From NCBI GenBank assembly GCA_013347225.1, contig CP054595.1:310001-374000 (forward strand): DNA of 64,000 nt, written 5' to 3'. Shown in pieces: positions 8,508 through 18,483 of the stretch. Numbering within the stretch: the stretch's first letter is position 1; every line of letters begins with the position of its first letter. The position numbers and the translations under genes were made by a program. The notes below the pieces were generated by a model, which was given only the letters and a program-made list of their open reading frames with translations, ran no database searches and was not told the DNA's origin. This stretch comes from Candidatus Accumulibacter similis. Its GTDB lineage: Bacteria; Pseudomonadota; Gammaproteobacteria; Burkholderiales; Rhodocyclaceae.

Positions 8508-8916
8508 GTTTTCAGTGTTCAGTGTTCAGTTCTCTGAGGGTGGGTCATGTATCAGTCATTTGAGAAGTTGGAAGTCTGGAAACGGGCGTGTCAGCTTGCG
8601 GTGCGGGTCTATGAGCTGCTGCAGGAATGCCGGGAATATGGACTTCGGGACCAGATGCAGCGTGCGGCGGTTTCGATTGCCTCGAATATTGCGGAAGGGG
8701 CTGAACGTGGGGGACGGGACTTCGCTCGCTTCCTGACCATTGCGCGCGGTTCTGCCGCCGAATTGCGAACGCAATGCTACATTGCCAGCAAAATTGGCAT
8801 TCTCAAACCCGAAGAAATGAGCCCGCTCGTATCCGAACTAAAAGAGATCTCCAGAATGCTCACCGGCCTCGCCCGCTCCATCACCCCCCGCACTGAAAAC
8901 TGAACACTGAAAACTC
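8506..8916. mobile_element. S23 cassette with 18-bp terminal inverted repeats
   Basis: GAGTTTTCAGTGTTCAGT at 8506-8523 is repeated as a perfect inverted copy at 8899-8916. The 411-bp unit contains one complete gene, the four-helix-bundle protein, and no transposase. Its left end overlaps the helicase stop codon and its right end stops 2 bp before the methyltransferase ATG, so the cassette fills the whole junction between two genes of an otherwise tightly overlapped operon. Confidence 0.75.
8547..8903 (+). CDS. Four-helix-bundle protein (S23 / 23S rRNA intervening-sequence family)
   Basis: A 118-aa protein of the four-helix-bundle family first known from 23S rRNA intervening sequences and related to Avd of diversity-generating retroelements. 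The family signature is present: FEKLEVWKRACQLAVRVYEL at the N-terminus, RDQMQRAAVSIASNIAEGAE in the middle, and FLTIARGSAAELRTQ. Such proteins form basic pentamers that bind nucleic acid, so RNA or DNA binding is likely. The last four residues (RTEN) are coded by the right terminal repeat. The gene is enclosed in the inverted-repeat cassette and seems unrelated to the helicase and methyltransferase around it. Confidence 0.9.
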   Translation: MYQSFEKLEVWKRACQLAVRVYELLQECREYGLRDQMQRAAVSIASNIAEGAERGGRDFARFLTIARGSAAELRTQCYIASKIGILKPEEMSPLVSELKEISRMLTGLARSITPRTEN

Positions 8917-8918
8917 CC

Positions 8919-11900
8919 ATGAGCCAGAAATACGAGAAGCTGAAGACCCTCCTGCACGAGCTGTTCCAGCTTGACCAGCCAGACCTGGACTTCGGCCTCT
9001 ACCGCGTCATGCACGCCAAGAGCGCCGAGGTGTCGCAGTTCCTCGACAAGGATCTGCTGCCGCAGGTACAAGCGGCATTCGGTCAATACCGGACCGCCGA
9101 CAAGGCCGAGATCGAGAAGGAGCTGGCCAAGGCCATTGAACAGGCACAGTCACTCGGCGCCGACCCCGAGACGCTGCCCAAGGTCAAGGACCTGCGTGCT
9201 CGAATCAAGAATGACGCCGTGGACATCGGTGCGCTGGAGAGCGAGGTCTACGACCACCTCTACAGTTTCTTCCGCCGCTACTACTCCGAGGGCGATTTTC
9301 TCGCCAAGCGCGTGTACAAGCCGGGCGTGTACGCCATCCCCTACGAGGGCGAGGAAGTCACGCTGCACTGGGCCAACAAGGACCAGTACTACATCAAGAC
9401 CAGCGAGTACTTGCGTGATTACTGTTTTCGGCTGGAGGGGAGCAGTAGTGTTCAGTTTTCAGGTTTCAGTGTTCAGACTGAAAACCGAACACTGAAAACT
9501 GAAAACTGCCGAAGGGTGCACTTTCGACTGGTGGACGCTGTCGAGGGCGAGCACGGCAACGTCAAGGCCGCCGAAGGCAAGGACCGCGTGTTCATCCTGG
9601 CAGCCGCCGGCGATTCGGGCCGTGATTTCATCGCCGAGGAAGATGGCGAGCAGGGGAAAGAACTGACCATCCGCTTCGAGTATCGTCCGGCGACCGCCAT
9701 CGACTGGGCAGACGATGCTCGCGACGGCAAGACCAAACCGCCGGCGCAGAAGGACCTGATCGCGCTCGCGGTCAAGCGCGTCCTGGCGGTGGCGGACCCA
9801 TCGCTGGCCGCGTGGATAGCAGATCTGGGCAGATCGCACGTTACGACGAGCGGCGAAGGGGCTGACTACACAAGGCTGGAGGCACACCTCAAGCGTTACA
9901 CCGCACGCAACACCTTCGACTACTTCATCCACAAGGATCTCGGTGGCTTCCTGCGGCGCGAGTTGGACTTCTACATCAAGAACGAGGTCATGCACCTCGA
10001 CGACGTCGAAGACGAGACGGTTCCCCGCGTCGAGCAGTACCTCTCCAAGATCAAGGTCATCCGCAGGATCGCCGGCAAGATCATCGACTTCCTCGCCCAA
10101 TTGGAGGACTTCCAGAAGAAGCTGTGGCTGAAGAAGAAGTTCGTGGTAGAGACGTCGTGGTGCATCACCCTCGACCGCATTCCCGAGGAGTTCTATCCGG
10201 AGGTCGCGGCGAATGACGGGCAGCGCGAGGAATGGGTGAAACTGTTTGCGATTGATGAGATCACAATAGCCAATCGGGATGCTCAGCACGGACTTTTCCC
10301 CGAACCGGCCGTTGATTACTCTGTGCCTCTCACCCCAGGGTTTCTCAAGGCACATGCCAGCCTTCCATTGGACACGCGTTTCTTCAGCTCCATTTTCAGC
10401 GAGAGGTTGTTGAACGCGTCAGACGGGTTGGACGCAAACGTAGACGGGGTATTGATCCACAGCGACAACTTCCAAGCCCTGCGCTTGCTAGAAGCTCGCT
10501 GCGACGACAGCGTAAAGTGCGTCTACATCGATCCTCCCTACAACACCGCGAGCAGCGCAATCCCATACAAAAATGACTACAAACACTCATCGTTCGCCGC
10601 GATGATGCACGATCGGTTGGAGGGGCTTTGGCGCACACTGACGAAGGATGGAGCAATATTTGTCAGCATCGACAAGGCCGAGCGGATGGTCGTTCAGCAC
10701 GTCCTTGATGAGATTTTTGGCATAGACAACCGCGTCGAGGAATTAATCTGGGCGATGAACACCAACAACAGCCAAGCCCCAAATTACTCGACGAACCATG
10801 AGTACGTCTTAGTGTATGCCAAGCACCGCGCCACGGCTGAGCAGGATCGCAGCATGTTTCGCGAACCCAAGCCCGGTTACGAAGAGGTCTTAGACCTCGT
10901 TTCGACGCTCAACCCCGTTTACCCTACAGTTAATGAAATCGAAAGCGAACTGCGTAGCTTGTATCAGAAGCACCAAATTGCATACCGGGAGGAAATAGAG
11001 GCACAAGGGCTTCTCTGGGATGACGAAGAGCGCAACGACCCCTGGAAGGGCATCTATCCTTACTGTCATGCAGAGTATCGCGACGCCCATGAGAAGATCG
11101 TGCCCGAGGTTGAGGCCAAGGCCAAGGAAGGGCGCATCTGGATCTGGGCGAGCGACAACATTTCAATGCCAGCTACCAAGCAGTCACCCACGACTCGCGA
11201 TCCCAGCCATAAGAACTACCGCTTTTACAAGCCACCACACCCCGTCACCGGGAGGTATTGTCCATGCCCCAGTCGTGGCTGGAATTTGCCCTATCATGAT
11301 GACTCGCCAGATGCGCGGAGCTTCGTGCATTTGGATCGTGATGGTCGAATCGTTTGGGGCCCCAATGAGAACAACGTCCCGCGCCTGAAGCGCTTTCTAC
11401 ATGAGGTGGGGACAAACGTCGGCAAGAGCATAATCGTGGACTACTCCGATGGCGAAAAGCAGACATCGGCAATGTTCGGTCGATCAGGCATGTTCTTGGC
11501 GCCGAAGCATGCCGACTTCGTGTCTCGGTTCATTTTGCATGCTGCGAAAAGCACCAGTGCCATCTTGGATTGTTTCGGCGGCTCTGGAAGCACGGCACAT
11601 GCGGTCATTAACTTAAACCGCGGCGACAGGGGTCGGCGGAAGTTCATCCTCATTGAGATCGCGGATTATTTCGACGCGATCCTTAAACCTCGTGTCCTTA
11701 AAGCCGTCTATTCGCGAGACTGGCGCGCGGGCAAGCCGGTTTCGCGCCAGGGTATCAGTCAATGCATCAAGATCATTCGCCTCGAGTCCTATGAGGACAC
11801 ACTCAACAACCTGGAACTGAAACGTACTAAGGAGCAGCGGAGCCTGCTCGACCTCGCGCCAGCACAAGGGGCGGGCAAGCTCAAGGAGCAGTACATGCTG

Positions 11901-12446
11901 CGCTACATGCTCGACGTCGAGACTCGCGGCAGCCAGTCGCTGCTCAACGTGCAGGCGTTCAGCGATCCCACCGCCTACAGGCTCAAGGTCAAGCGGCCAG
12001 GATCGGACGAAAGCCGCGAGGTCAACGTCGATCTGCTGGAAACCTTCAACTGGCTCATCGGCCTGACCGTCCAGCACATCGCCGCACCGCAGACTTTCAG
12101 TACGTCGTTCGAGCGCGATAGCGAGAAGCGCCTGCGCCTCGACGGACGACTCAAGCAGGATGCCCTCGGCCCGTACTGGTTCCGCACCGTCACCGGCACC
12201 ACCCCTGACGGCCGCAGGACGCTGATCATCTGGCGCAAGCTCACCGGCGAACCCGAGCAGGACAATCTGGTGCTCGACGAGTGGTTCACCAAACAGGGCT
12301 ACTCGGCGAAGGACAGCGAGTTCGACCTCATCTATGTCAACGGCGGCAACAACCTCGAAAACCTCAAGACGCCCGACGACCTCTGGAAGGTGCGGTTGAT
12401 CGAGGAGGACTTCCATCGGCTGATGTTCGAGGCTGAGGGCGTATGA
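8919..12446 (+). CDS. Site-specific DNA-methyltransferase, beta-class adenine/cytosine-N type (Mod-like)
   Basis: A 1175-aa protein. Catalytic motif IV DPPYNT is at ~538-543 and the SAM-binding motif [12 protein letters not shown] is at ~884-895. The order IV then I is that of beta-class amino-methyltransferases such as type III Mod proteins. DPPY predicts N6-adenine or N4-cytosine methylation. The ~500-residue N-terminal part is specific to this large family, and the C-terminal 250 residues may recognise DNA or the partner helicase. No Shine-Dalgarno precedes the ATG, because the S23 cassette ends 2 bp before it. A hairpin-forming repeat at 9449-9508 adds an in-frame peptide around [20 protein letters not shown]. 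It overlaps the DUF1016 gene by ATGA. Confidence 0.93.
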   Translation: MSQKYEKLKTLLHELFQLDQPDLDFGLYRVMHAKSAEVSQFLDKDLLPQVQAAFGQYRTADKAEIEKELAKAIEQAQSLGADPETLPKVKDLRARIKNDAVDIGALESEVYDHLYSFFRRYYSEGDFLAKRVYKPGVYAIPYEGEEVTLHWANKDQYYIKTSEYLRDYCFRLEGSSSVQFSGFSVQTENRTLKTENCRRVHFRLVDAVEGEHGNVKAAEGKDRVFILAAAGDSGRDFIAEEDGEQGKELTIRFEYRPATAIDWADDARDGKTKPPAQKDLIALAVKRVLAVADPSLAAWIADLGRSHVTTSGEGADYTRLEAHLKRYTARNTFDYFIHKDLGGFLRRELDFYIKNEVMHLDDVEDETVPRVEQYLSKIKVIRRIAGKIIDFLAQLEDFQKKLWLKKKFVVETSWCITLDRIPEEFYPEVAANDGQREEWVKLFAIDEITIANRDAQHGLFPEPAVDYSVPLTPGFLKAHASLPLDTRFFSSIFSERLLNASDGLDANVDGVLIHSDNFQALRLLEARCDDSVKCVYIDPPYNTASSAIPYKNDYKHSSFAAMMHDRLEGLWRTLTKDGAIFVSIDKAERMVVQHVLDEIFGIDNRVEELIWAMNTNNSQAPNYSTNHEYVLVYAKHRATAEQDRSMFREPKPGYEEVLDLVSTLNPVYPTVNEIESELRSLYQKHQIAYREEIEAQGLLWDDEERNDPWKGIYPYCHAEYRDAHEKIVPEVEAKAKEGRIWIWASDNISMPATKQSPTTRDPSHKNYRFYKPPHPVTGRYCPCPSRGWNLPYHDDSPDARSFVHLDRDGRIVWGPNENNVPRLKRFLHEVGTNVGKSIIVDYSDGEKQTSAMFGRSGMFLAPKHADFVSRFILHAAKSTSAILDCFGGSGSTAHAVINLNRGDRGRRKFILIEIADYFDAILKPRVLKAVYSRDWRAGKPVSRQGISQCIKIIRLESYEDTLNNLELKRTKEQRSLLDLAPAQGAGKLKEQYMLRYMLDVETRGSQSLLNVQAFSDPTAYRLKVKRPGSDESREVNVDLLETFNWLIGLTVQHIAAPQTFSTSFERDSEKRLRLDGRLKQDALGPYWFRTVTGTTPDGRRTLIIWRKLTGEPEQDNLVLDEWFTKQGYSAKDSEFDLIYVNGGNNLENLKTPDDLWKVRLIEEDFHRLMFEAEGV
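9449..9508. repeat. Inverted GTTCAGT-type repeat inside the methyltransferase gene
   Basis: The left arm (ttcagttttcag and further TTCAG units) and the right arm (ctgaaaactgaa and further units) can fold into a hairpin of about 60 nt. The sequence matches the terminal repeats of the adjacent S23 cassette. The frame stays open and a Ser/Thr/Asn-rich peptide is inserted in the N-terminal domain. Confidence 0.8.
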
Positions 12447-13627
12447 GCATGACCGCCTCGGCGACCACCGCGATGTCTTTCGAACGGCTGGTGGCGACCA
12501 TCGAGCAGGCGCACGCCAGGCTGGCCGCGCAGGCGTCGCGAGCGGTCAATACCCACCTCACGCTGCGCAACTGGCTGATCGGCCTGTACATCGCGGAGTA
12601 CGAGCAAGACGGTGCGGACCGCGCCCGGTACGGTGACACGCTGCTGGAGCGCTTGTCGGAACGGCTGGCGGCGGCGGGTGTCAGCCGCGCCGAGGCGAGA
12701 GAGCTGCGACGCTATCGCCAGTTCTATCTGATCTATCCGCAGATTCGGGAGACGCTGACTCCCGAATTCGGCATCACCCTCTTGCCGCAAACGAATGTGA
12801 CCAACAATCGGGAGTCACCGACTCCCGAATTCGGTGTCGCCGCCGGTGATCTCCTGAACAGGCTCTCGTTCAGCCACATCGCGGAGCTGCTGCAATGCGA
12901 CGACGCGCCCAAACGGGCCTTTTACGAGCTGGAGTGCATTCGTGGCAACTGGTCGGTGCGTGAGCTGAAGCGGCAGATTGCGAGCCTTTACTACGAGCGA
13001 TCCGGGCTTTCGAAGGATAAGGCGAAGCTGGCCGCTCTGGCTCAGGAAGGTGCCGAGCGCGCCGGGCCGACGCTGGCCATCCGCGACCCTTATGTCTTCG
13101 AGTTCCTGGGCTTGAAGCCACAGGAGGTGATGAGCGAATCGCACCTTGAAGATCAGCTCCTGGACAAGCTGCACGACTTTCTGCTCGAACTCGGCCACGG
13201 CTTCTGCTTCGAGGCGCGGCAGAAGCGCATCCTGATCGGCGACAGCCACAACTTCGTGGACCTCGTTTTCTATCACCGGATTCTCAAATGCCATGTCCTG
13301 CTGGAACTGAAAGTCGCCGCGTTCAGCCACGAGAACATCGGCCAACTGAACACCTATGTGAGCTGGTATCGCAAGAACATGATGACGACCGGCGACAATC
13401 CGCCGGTGGGCATCCTGCTGTGCACGCAGAAGGATCACGCCCTGGTGGAGTACGCGCTGGCCGGCATCGACAACGGGCTGTTCGTATCGAAGTACCTGCT
13501 GGAACTGCCGAAGAAAGAAGAGATGCAGCGCTTCATCGAGGAACAACTGGCGGCGGGGGTACTCGGCGAAACGACCGTTGGCGAGCCTGCGGTTGGCGAA
13601 TCCGGTTTCGCCGAGGGAGACCGCTGA
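12443..13627 (+). CDS. DUF1016 (YhcG-type) PD-(D/E)XK nuclease
   Basis: A 394-aa protein. The N-terminal DUF1016 helical domain includes [19 protein letters not shown] and [19 protein letters not shown]. The C-terminal nuclease domain has D273 in FVDLVFYHR and E288-x-K290 in LLELK, the PD-(D/E)XK catalytic set. The start overlaps the methyltransferase stop (ATGA) and the stop overlaps the next ATG, so the three are translationally coupled. The family occurs beside restriction-modification and anti-phage genes. DNA cleavage or end-processing is expected. Two short palindromes (12743-12767, 12808-12828) give a repeated TPEFG peptide, and the C-terminus has a VGE-rich tail also made of short repeats. 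Confidence 0.92.
   Translation: MSMTASATTAMSFERLVATIEQAHARLAAQASRAVNTHLTLRNWLIGLYIAEYEQDGADRARYGDTLLERLSERLAAAGVSRAEARELRRYRQFYLIYPQIRETLTPEFGITLLPQTNVTNNRESPTPEFGVAAGDLLNRLSFSHIAELLQCDDAPKRAFYELECIRGNWSVRELKRQIASLYYERSGLSKDKAKLAALAQEGAERAGPTLAIRDPYVFEFLGLKPQEVMSESHLEDQLLDKLHDFLLELGHGFCFEARQKRILIGDSHNFVDLVFYHRILKCHVLLELKVAAFSHENIGQLNTYVSWYRKNMMTTGDNPPVGILLCTQKDHALVEYALAGIDNGLFVSKYLLELPKKEEMQRFIEEQLAAGVLGETTVGEPAVGESGFAEGDR
12743..12828. repeat. Two short palindromes in the DUF1016 gene
   Basis: ATTCGGGAG-N7-CTCCCGAAT (12743-12767) and TCGGGAGTC-ACC-GACTCCCGA (12808-12828), each continuing into ATTCGG. Both are in frame and encode TLTPEFG and SPTPEFG. The first fits the conserved family sequence. 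The second looks like an added copy. Confidence 0.6.
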
Positions 13628-16600
13628 TGCCACGCCCCCGCAATCCAGCGGCCGCAACCCCTGCCGCGCCGCGAAGCCGCACCAGCAGGCAGCCACAGAT
13701 ACCGTTCCCCCACAAGCTGGTGCTGAATCAGTGGTTGCTGTCGCTGTTCAACGTCAAGCACTTCGAGGAACTGGCCGAACACCTGCGCCACGAAAGCCTG
13801 GAAGGTCTCGATGAGAACCAGGTCCACCACTTTCACCACGCGCTCACGGCGCAGCTCTTCAACCTGACGCAACTGCCAACCGAGCTGTTGCTCGAATACG
13901 ACCAGAACATCGTCAGGCACACGCAACGGCTGAACGAGCGGCGTCTCACGCACGGCGAGCGGCCGATCGTCTGGAAGTACTTCCAGTACCTCACCCTCCT
14001 GTTCACCGAGATTTATCTCGACCGTTACTTTCGCGATCCCCAGGCGCTGCTTGCCGCGCTGAACGCGCAGATCGCCATCTACAACGCCGACAAGCCGGAG
14101 GCTGACCAGATTGCGCCCTTCGACGAAACCGCCGAAGCCTGGCCGCAGCTCAACAAGCTGGCCTACTGGAGCGCCACCGGTAGCGGCAAGACGCTCCTGA
14201 TGCACGCCAACATTCTGCAGTACCAGCACGCGCTGCAGACGCATGGGCGGCGTTGGGAACTGAACCGCATCCTGCTGCTGACGCCCAACGAGGGTCTTTC
14301 CCGGCAGCACCTGCGCGAGTTCGCGGCGGCGGGCATCGACGCCGAACTGTTCAACAAGGATGGGCGCGGGTTGTTCACCGGTCAGGCGGTGGAGATCCTC
14401 GAAGTGACCCGGCTGCGCGACGAGATGGGCGACAGGACCATCGCCATCGACTCCTTCGAGGGCAACAATCTGGTACTGGTGGACGAGGGCCACCGCGGCA
14501 CGAGCAGCGGCGAAGAGGGCGCGTGGATGCGCTTTCGCAACGCGCTGTGCGAGAAGGGCTTTTCGTTCGAGTACTCGGCCACTTTCGGGCAGGCGGTCAA
14601 GGGCTGGCCGAGGCTCATCGATCTGTACGCCAGGAGCACGCTGTTCGATTACTCGTACCGCTACTTCTACGGCGACGGTTTCGGCAAGGACTACCAGATC
14701 CTGAACCTCGACGAAGGGACACAGCGGGAGCACCTTGAAGTGTATCTGGTGGCGTGCCTGTTGTCGTTCTTCCAGCAGCAGCGACTCTACCGCGAGCAGG
14801 GCGCGAACTTCCGGCCCTTCCACGTCGAGAAACCCTTGTGGATCTTCGTCGGTGGCAGCGTGACGGCGACGCTGGCCACGCGCGACGCGGCGGACATCGT
14901 GGAGATCCTGCAGTTCCTCTCGCGCTATGTGGCAAACCGCGCGGCGAGCATCCAGCACATCGAACGTGTCCTGCATCAGGGCCTGGTCACCGCGACGGGC
15001 AGGAACCTGTTTGCCGGACGCTTCGCCTATCTCAACACCTGCGGGCTTTCGCCCGCGCAGGTTTTCGATGAGACGCTCACAACGCTCTTCAACGCGCCGG
15101 GCGGCGGGCAGCTCTATGTCGAGAACCTGAAGGGAGCGACCGGCGAAGTGGCGCTACGACTCGGCGCCGACAACGAGGACTTCGGCGTCATCAACGTCGG
15201 TGACGATGCCAAGCTGGTCAAGCTGTGCGAGCAGCATCGCCTGGCGACCGGCGAGCGCGAATTCTCGGGCTCGCTGTTTCAGGAGATCAACAAGCCGCAG
15301 TCGACGGTGAATCTCCTGATCGGCTCGAAAAAATTCACCGAGGGCTGGAGCAGTTGGCGCGTGTCCACCATGGGCCTGATGAACGTCGGCAAAGGGGAAG
15401 GCGCGCAGATCATCCAGCTCTTCGGACGCGGCGTGCGGCTCAAGGGCTACGACCTGAGCCTCAAGCGCAGCAGCAGGGCGCGCCTACCCGACGGCGTCGA
15501 TCGCCCCAGGCACCTCAGCGTGCTGGAGACCCTCGGCATCTTCGGTATCCACGCCGACTACATGGCGCAGTTCCGCGATTTCCTCAAAGAAGAGGGCTTG
15601 CCTGCCAACGACGATCGTATTCCGTTCCTGCTGCCGGTGATCAGGAACCTCGGCACGCAGAAGCTCAAGACCGTCCGCCTCAAGAGGACGATCAACGGCG
15701 TCAGCACCGAATTCGGCGACGCGTTCCGCAAGCTCGGGCCGGTGCCGACGCTGGCCCGGCCGGACCCGTCCCGTGACCCGAGCACGGCGTACCTGCAGAA
15801 AAACCAGGTCGTGCTCAACTGGTACCCGAAGATTCAGGCGATGAAAGCGGGTGGTCTGATTGGCGGCGATGCGAATGCCGCGCTCAACGAGACCCACCTC
15901 AGCGCGCGGCATGTGGCCTTCCTCGACCTCGACCGGATGACCTTCGAGCTGGAGCGTTTCAAAGCCGAGCGCGGCTGGTACAACCTGAACCTGACGCGAC
16001 AGGCAATCGAGCGATTGCTCGCCGATCAGAGCTGGTACCGGCTACAGATTCCGGCTGAAGAACTGGCCTCCGATTCTTTCGAGAGAGTGCGTCTGTGGGA
16101 GGAGATCGCCGTTTCCCTGCTCAGGAAGTACACCGAGCGCTACTACACGTTCCGCAAACGCGATTGGGAACTGCCGCACCTGGAGTATCGTGACCTCGCC
16201 GAGGACGACCCGAACTTCCTGAGCGTCAAGAAATCTCCCGAACAGAGCGGCGGCTACCGCATCCTGATCGACAAGTCGCAGGAGGAGATTGTCACCAAGC
16301 TCGAAGAACTGAAGGCCGCGATCGTGAAAGGCGAGCTCAAGTCGTGGGCATTCGGGGGCATGCAGGCGATCTGGTTCGGCCAGCATCTGTATCAGCCACT
16401 GCTCTATCTCGACACGAAGGTCGTCGAGATCAGCCCCACCGCGCTGAACAAGGGCGAGCGCCGCTTCGTCGAGGATCTCAAGACGTTCCACGATGCCAAC
16501 GCCGCCTTCTTCAAAACCAGAGAACTCTACCTGCTGCGCAACCTGAGCAAGGGCCGTGGTGTGGGATTCTTCGAGGCCGGCAATTTCCACCCCGACTTCA

Positions 16601-16914
16601 TCCTCTGGCTACTCGCGGACGGCATGCAACACGTGATCTTCGTGGACCCCAAAGGTATCCGGAATCTCGGGCCGAGCGATCCAAAGATCCAGTTTCACGA
16701 GAGCATCAAGGAGATCGAACAACGCCTCGGCGATGTCACGGTGCGCCTGCAGTCGTTCATCGTCTCGAACACGCACTCGCACACGATGACGATGCTGTGG
16801 AACATGGAGAAGAGCGAGATGCAGAGGCGGCACATCCTGTTCCAGGAGGAGGACAGCGACAGCTACATCAGGAGCATGATCGACGCTGCCTGCGCCGGCG
16901 GTTTCGCGCGCTGA
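13627..16914 (+). CDS. Res-type DEAD/DEAH helicase, type III restriction-like
   Basis: A 1095-aa superfamily 2 helicase starting [18 protein letters not shown] at 13627. The ATG overlaps the DUF1016 stop by one base. Walker A SATGSGKT is at 182-189, the Walker B box reads VDEGH (286-289 DEGH), motif III is YSATF, and motif [15 protein letters not shown] is at ~597-609. This is the layout of type III restriction Res subunits. The C-terminal region has [25 protein letters not shown], which resembles a PD-(D/E)XK nuclease core (D...DPK), so it may both translocate and cut. With the Mod-like methyltransferase it would form a restriction-modification core, to which the SNF2 helicase and DUF1016 nuclease are additions. 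Confidence 0.92.
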   Translation: MPRPRNPAAATPAAPRSRTSRQPQIPFPHKLVLNQWLLSLFNVKHFEELAEHLRHESLEGLDENQVHHFHHALTAQLFNLTQLPTELLLEYDQNIVRHTQRLNERRLTHGERPIVWKYFQYLTLLFTEIYLDRYFRDPQALLAALNAQIAIYNADKPEADQIAPFDETAEAWPQLNKLAYWSATGSGKTLLMHANILQYQHALQTHGRRWELNRILLLTPNEGLSRQHLREFAAAGIDAELFNKDGRGLFTGQAVEILEVTRLRDEMGDRTIAIDSFEGNNLVLVDEGHRGTSSGEEGAWMRFRNALCEKGFSFEYSATFGQAVKGWPRLIDLYARSTLFDYSYRYFYGDGFGKDYQILNLDEGTQREHLEVYLVACLLSFFQQQRLYREQGANFRPFHVEKPLWIFVGGSVTATLATRDAADIVEILQFLSRYVANRAASIQHIERVLHQGLVTATGRNLFAGRFAYLNTCGLSPAQVFDETLTTLFNAPGGGQLYVENLKGATGEVALRLGADNEDFGVINVGDDAKLVKLCEQHRLATGEREFSGSLFQEINKPQSTVNLLIGSKKFTEGWSSWRVSTMGLMNVGKGEGAQIIQLFGRGVRLKGYDLSLKRSSRARLPDGVDRPRHLSVLETLGIFGIHADYMAQFRDFLKEEGLPANDDRIPFLLPVIRNLGTQKLKTVRLKRTINGVSTEFGDAFRKLGPVPTLARPDPSRDPSTAYLQKNQVVLNWYPKIQAMKAGGLIGGDANAALNETHLSARHVAFLDLDRMTFELERFKAERGWYNLNLTRQAIERLLADQSWYRLQIPAEELASDSFERVRLWEEIAVSLLRKYTERYYTFRKRDWELPHLEYRDLAEDDPNFLSVKKSPEQSGGYRILIDKSQEEIVTKLEELKAAIVKGELKSWAFGGMQAIWFGQHLYQPLLYLDTKVVEISPTALNKGERRFVEDLKTFHDANAAFFKTRELYLLRNLSKGRGVGFFEAGNFHPDFILWLLADGMQHVIFVDPKGIRNLGPSDPKIQFHESIKEIEQRLGDVTVRLQSFIVSNTHSHTMTMLWNMEKSEMQRRHILFQEEDSDSYIRSMIDAACAGGFAR

Positions 16915-16960
16915 ACGGCGATGTCGATCAAGTGACGAGGGCAGGGCCGAGTTCAACGCC

Positions 16961-18385
16961 ATGAAAAAGCGAACAGGGGAGGAATACGAGCTTTCACCGA
17001 TCAAACTATGGTCGCCGCTACAGCGGCGGCTTGCGGCGACTGGCCAGACGAAAGGAACGCCGCAACAGTGGATTGGCACCATTCGCAACTTGCAGCAAAA
17101 GGGCGTCACTGCGGTCGAGATCGAGTGGTCGAACATCATCCCGGCGCTTGAGAAGCATCCGGCACGCCCTCTGCACCTGGACGAGCTGCTCGCCTTCCTG
17201 AAGCACGATCCTCCCTGCGAACTGGTTCTTCAACGCCATGTCACCGATGAGTATCTGCCGCTCGTCCGCTACGAAAAACAACAGCGCCCCAGCGAACTTC
17301 CGGCCATCGTCGTCCGGCGAGGGCGACGCGAGGTCCGTCTGTTGCATTACGCGGATCGTAGCTTCGGGCTGTGCATCTGGCTGCATGTGGAAGTCGACGC
17401 CGGTCTGTTTGGCCGGAATCGGTACTGGTCGTTCTCGGTTCCGCGTGGACGAAAGAAACTGGCGTCGCACCCGGTGGAACGGCGCTTTGCCACCGCTCAA
17501 GAGGCGATGGCGTATGGCCGGATGCTGGTTGAGCGCATGGCGCGGCGCCTTGCCACGGAAGGATTCGTCGGCCAAACCAGGAGCCGCAATCACTTCACGC
17601 GTTACGTACTCCCCGGAGGCGCGAATTACACCGAATGGCTCATTACCGCGCCCAACCTTTCCGCGCAGTACTGGGGACCACATTTCGACCTTCCCAATAT
17701 TGTTGCCCATGTGCGGAGCACCGAGCGCACGACGCCTGCGGGCGCGCGTCTGCTCGTCCTCGAAGAGATCCAGAGTGACTGGAATCAGGAGCTTCGGGCG
17801 GTTATCCAGGAGGCGAGGAGGCGACAACCGATCGATGATGCGGCCGTCGACAGTTTCGACTGGGACGATGACCTGCAGCCGCCCCCTTTCAATCCTTACC
17901 TCAACCATTGGCTGGAAGTCGCGCTGAGGATGATGCTGCTGCTTGCCGCAAGTCGGGAGTTTTCGGGAATAGCCTGGTTGCCGGGGAGACTGCACGCCGA
18001 GCGCTTCCCCTGGGCAAATGCCGACGGCCTGAAAGCATTCTATGACCGAATCGTCCCGGCCGCGGTTGAGAAACTCGTAAGGTCATGGGGCGCGCAGTTG
18101 GCTGAGGCGCCGTTGCCGACATTGAGTCGGAACTTCGAGGTGCGGAAGGTGGCGAGCACCAAGAGATGGCGGGTCTTCCATCGCGAGTCAGGGAGGCCCA
18201 GTGACGAGGAGTTTTTCGATCAGGATACCGCCGAAGTTTTTCGCCGATCGCTGGAGGTCCCCGCGGTTGAGAGGATTCCCGCCGTGTACTTGTCCGACGA
18301 CATGACGGTCGACATGCGGCAGCATGGCTTGCCCTACTTGGGCGCTGTCGGCCCGCGACAAGCGGTGAGAGCGTCGACGGCATAG
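16961..18385 (+). CDS. EIQSDW-motif protein, last gene of the defence-type operon
   Basis: A 474-aa protein of unknown function. The centre has LLVLEEIQSDWNQELR followed ~45 residues later by NHWLEVALRMMLLLAASREFSGIAWLPG and a Tyr-containing YDRIVPAAVEKL. This order (EIQSDW, then a W-x-E-x-A-x-R-M helix, then IAW) is known from domains in large polyvalent proteins of phages and mobile elements. Upstream are W/R-rich segments and a KQQRPSELPAIVVRRGRREV stretch. It begins 46 bp after the helicase gene on the same strand. Whether it is part of the restriction system or an anti-defence or regulatory passenger cannot be told from sequence. A later start is possible since no clear Shine-Dalgarno is seen. 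Confidence 0.75.
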   Translation: MKKRTGEEYELSPIKLWSPLQRRLAATGQTKGTPQQWIGTIRNLQQKGVTAVEIEWSNIIPALEKHPARPLHLDELLAFLKHDPPCELVLQRHVTDEYLPLVRYEKQQRPSELPAIVVRRGRREVRLLHYADRSFGLCIWLHVEVDAGLFGRNRYWSFSVPRGRKKLASHPVERRFATAQEAMAYGRMLVERMARRLATEGFVGQTRSRNHFTRYVLPGGANYTEWLITAPNLSAQYWGPHFDLPNIVAHVRSTERTTPAGARLLVLEEIQSDWNQELRAVIQEARRRQPIDDAAVDSFDWDDDLQPPPFNPYLNHWLEVALRMMLLLAASREFSGIAWLPGRLHAERFPWANADGLKAFYDRIVPAAVEKLVRSWGAQLAEAPLPTLSRNFEVRKVASTKRWRVFHRESGRPSDEEFFDQDTAEVFRRSLEVPAVERIPAVYLSDDMTVDMRQHGLPYLGAVGPRQAVRASTA

Positions 18386-18483
18386 CGCGTACGAGGGGGC
18401 GAGGCGGAATGTGATCAGATCGCGATCCAGGGGCAGCAGCAAGCAAATGCCCGCTGCAACGGCCGTTAAGCTTGTTCCGGTAG

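Noticed and set aside
8506..9508. CRISPR array from the repeated GTTCAGT units
   Set aside because: The units are short, irregularly spaced and lie in coding sequence; there are no regular spacers and no cas genes.
5577..18385. BREX or DISARM system
   Set aside because: No PglZ, BrxA/B/C/L, DrmA, DrmB or DrmC is present; only the SNF2 helicase and methyltransferase are shared in type.
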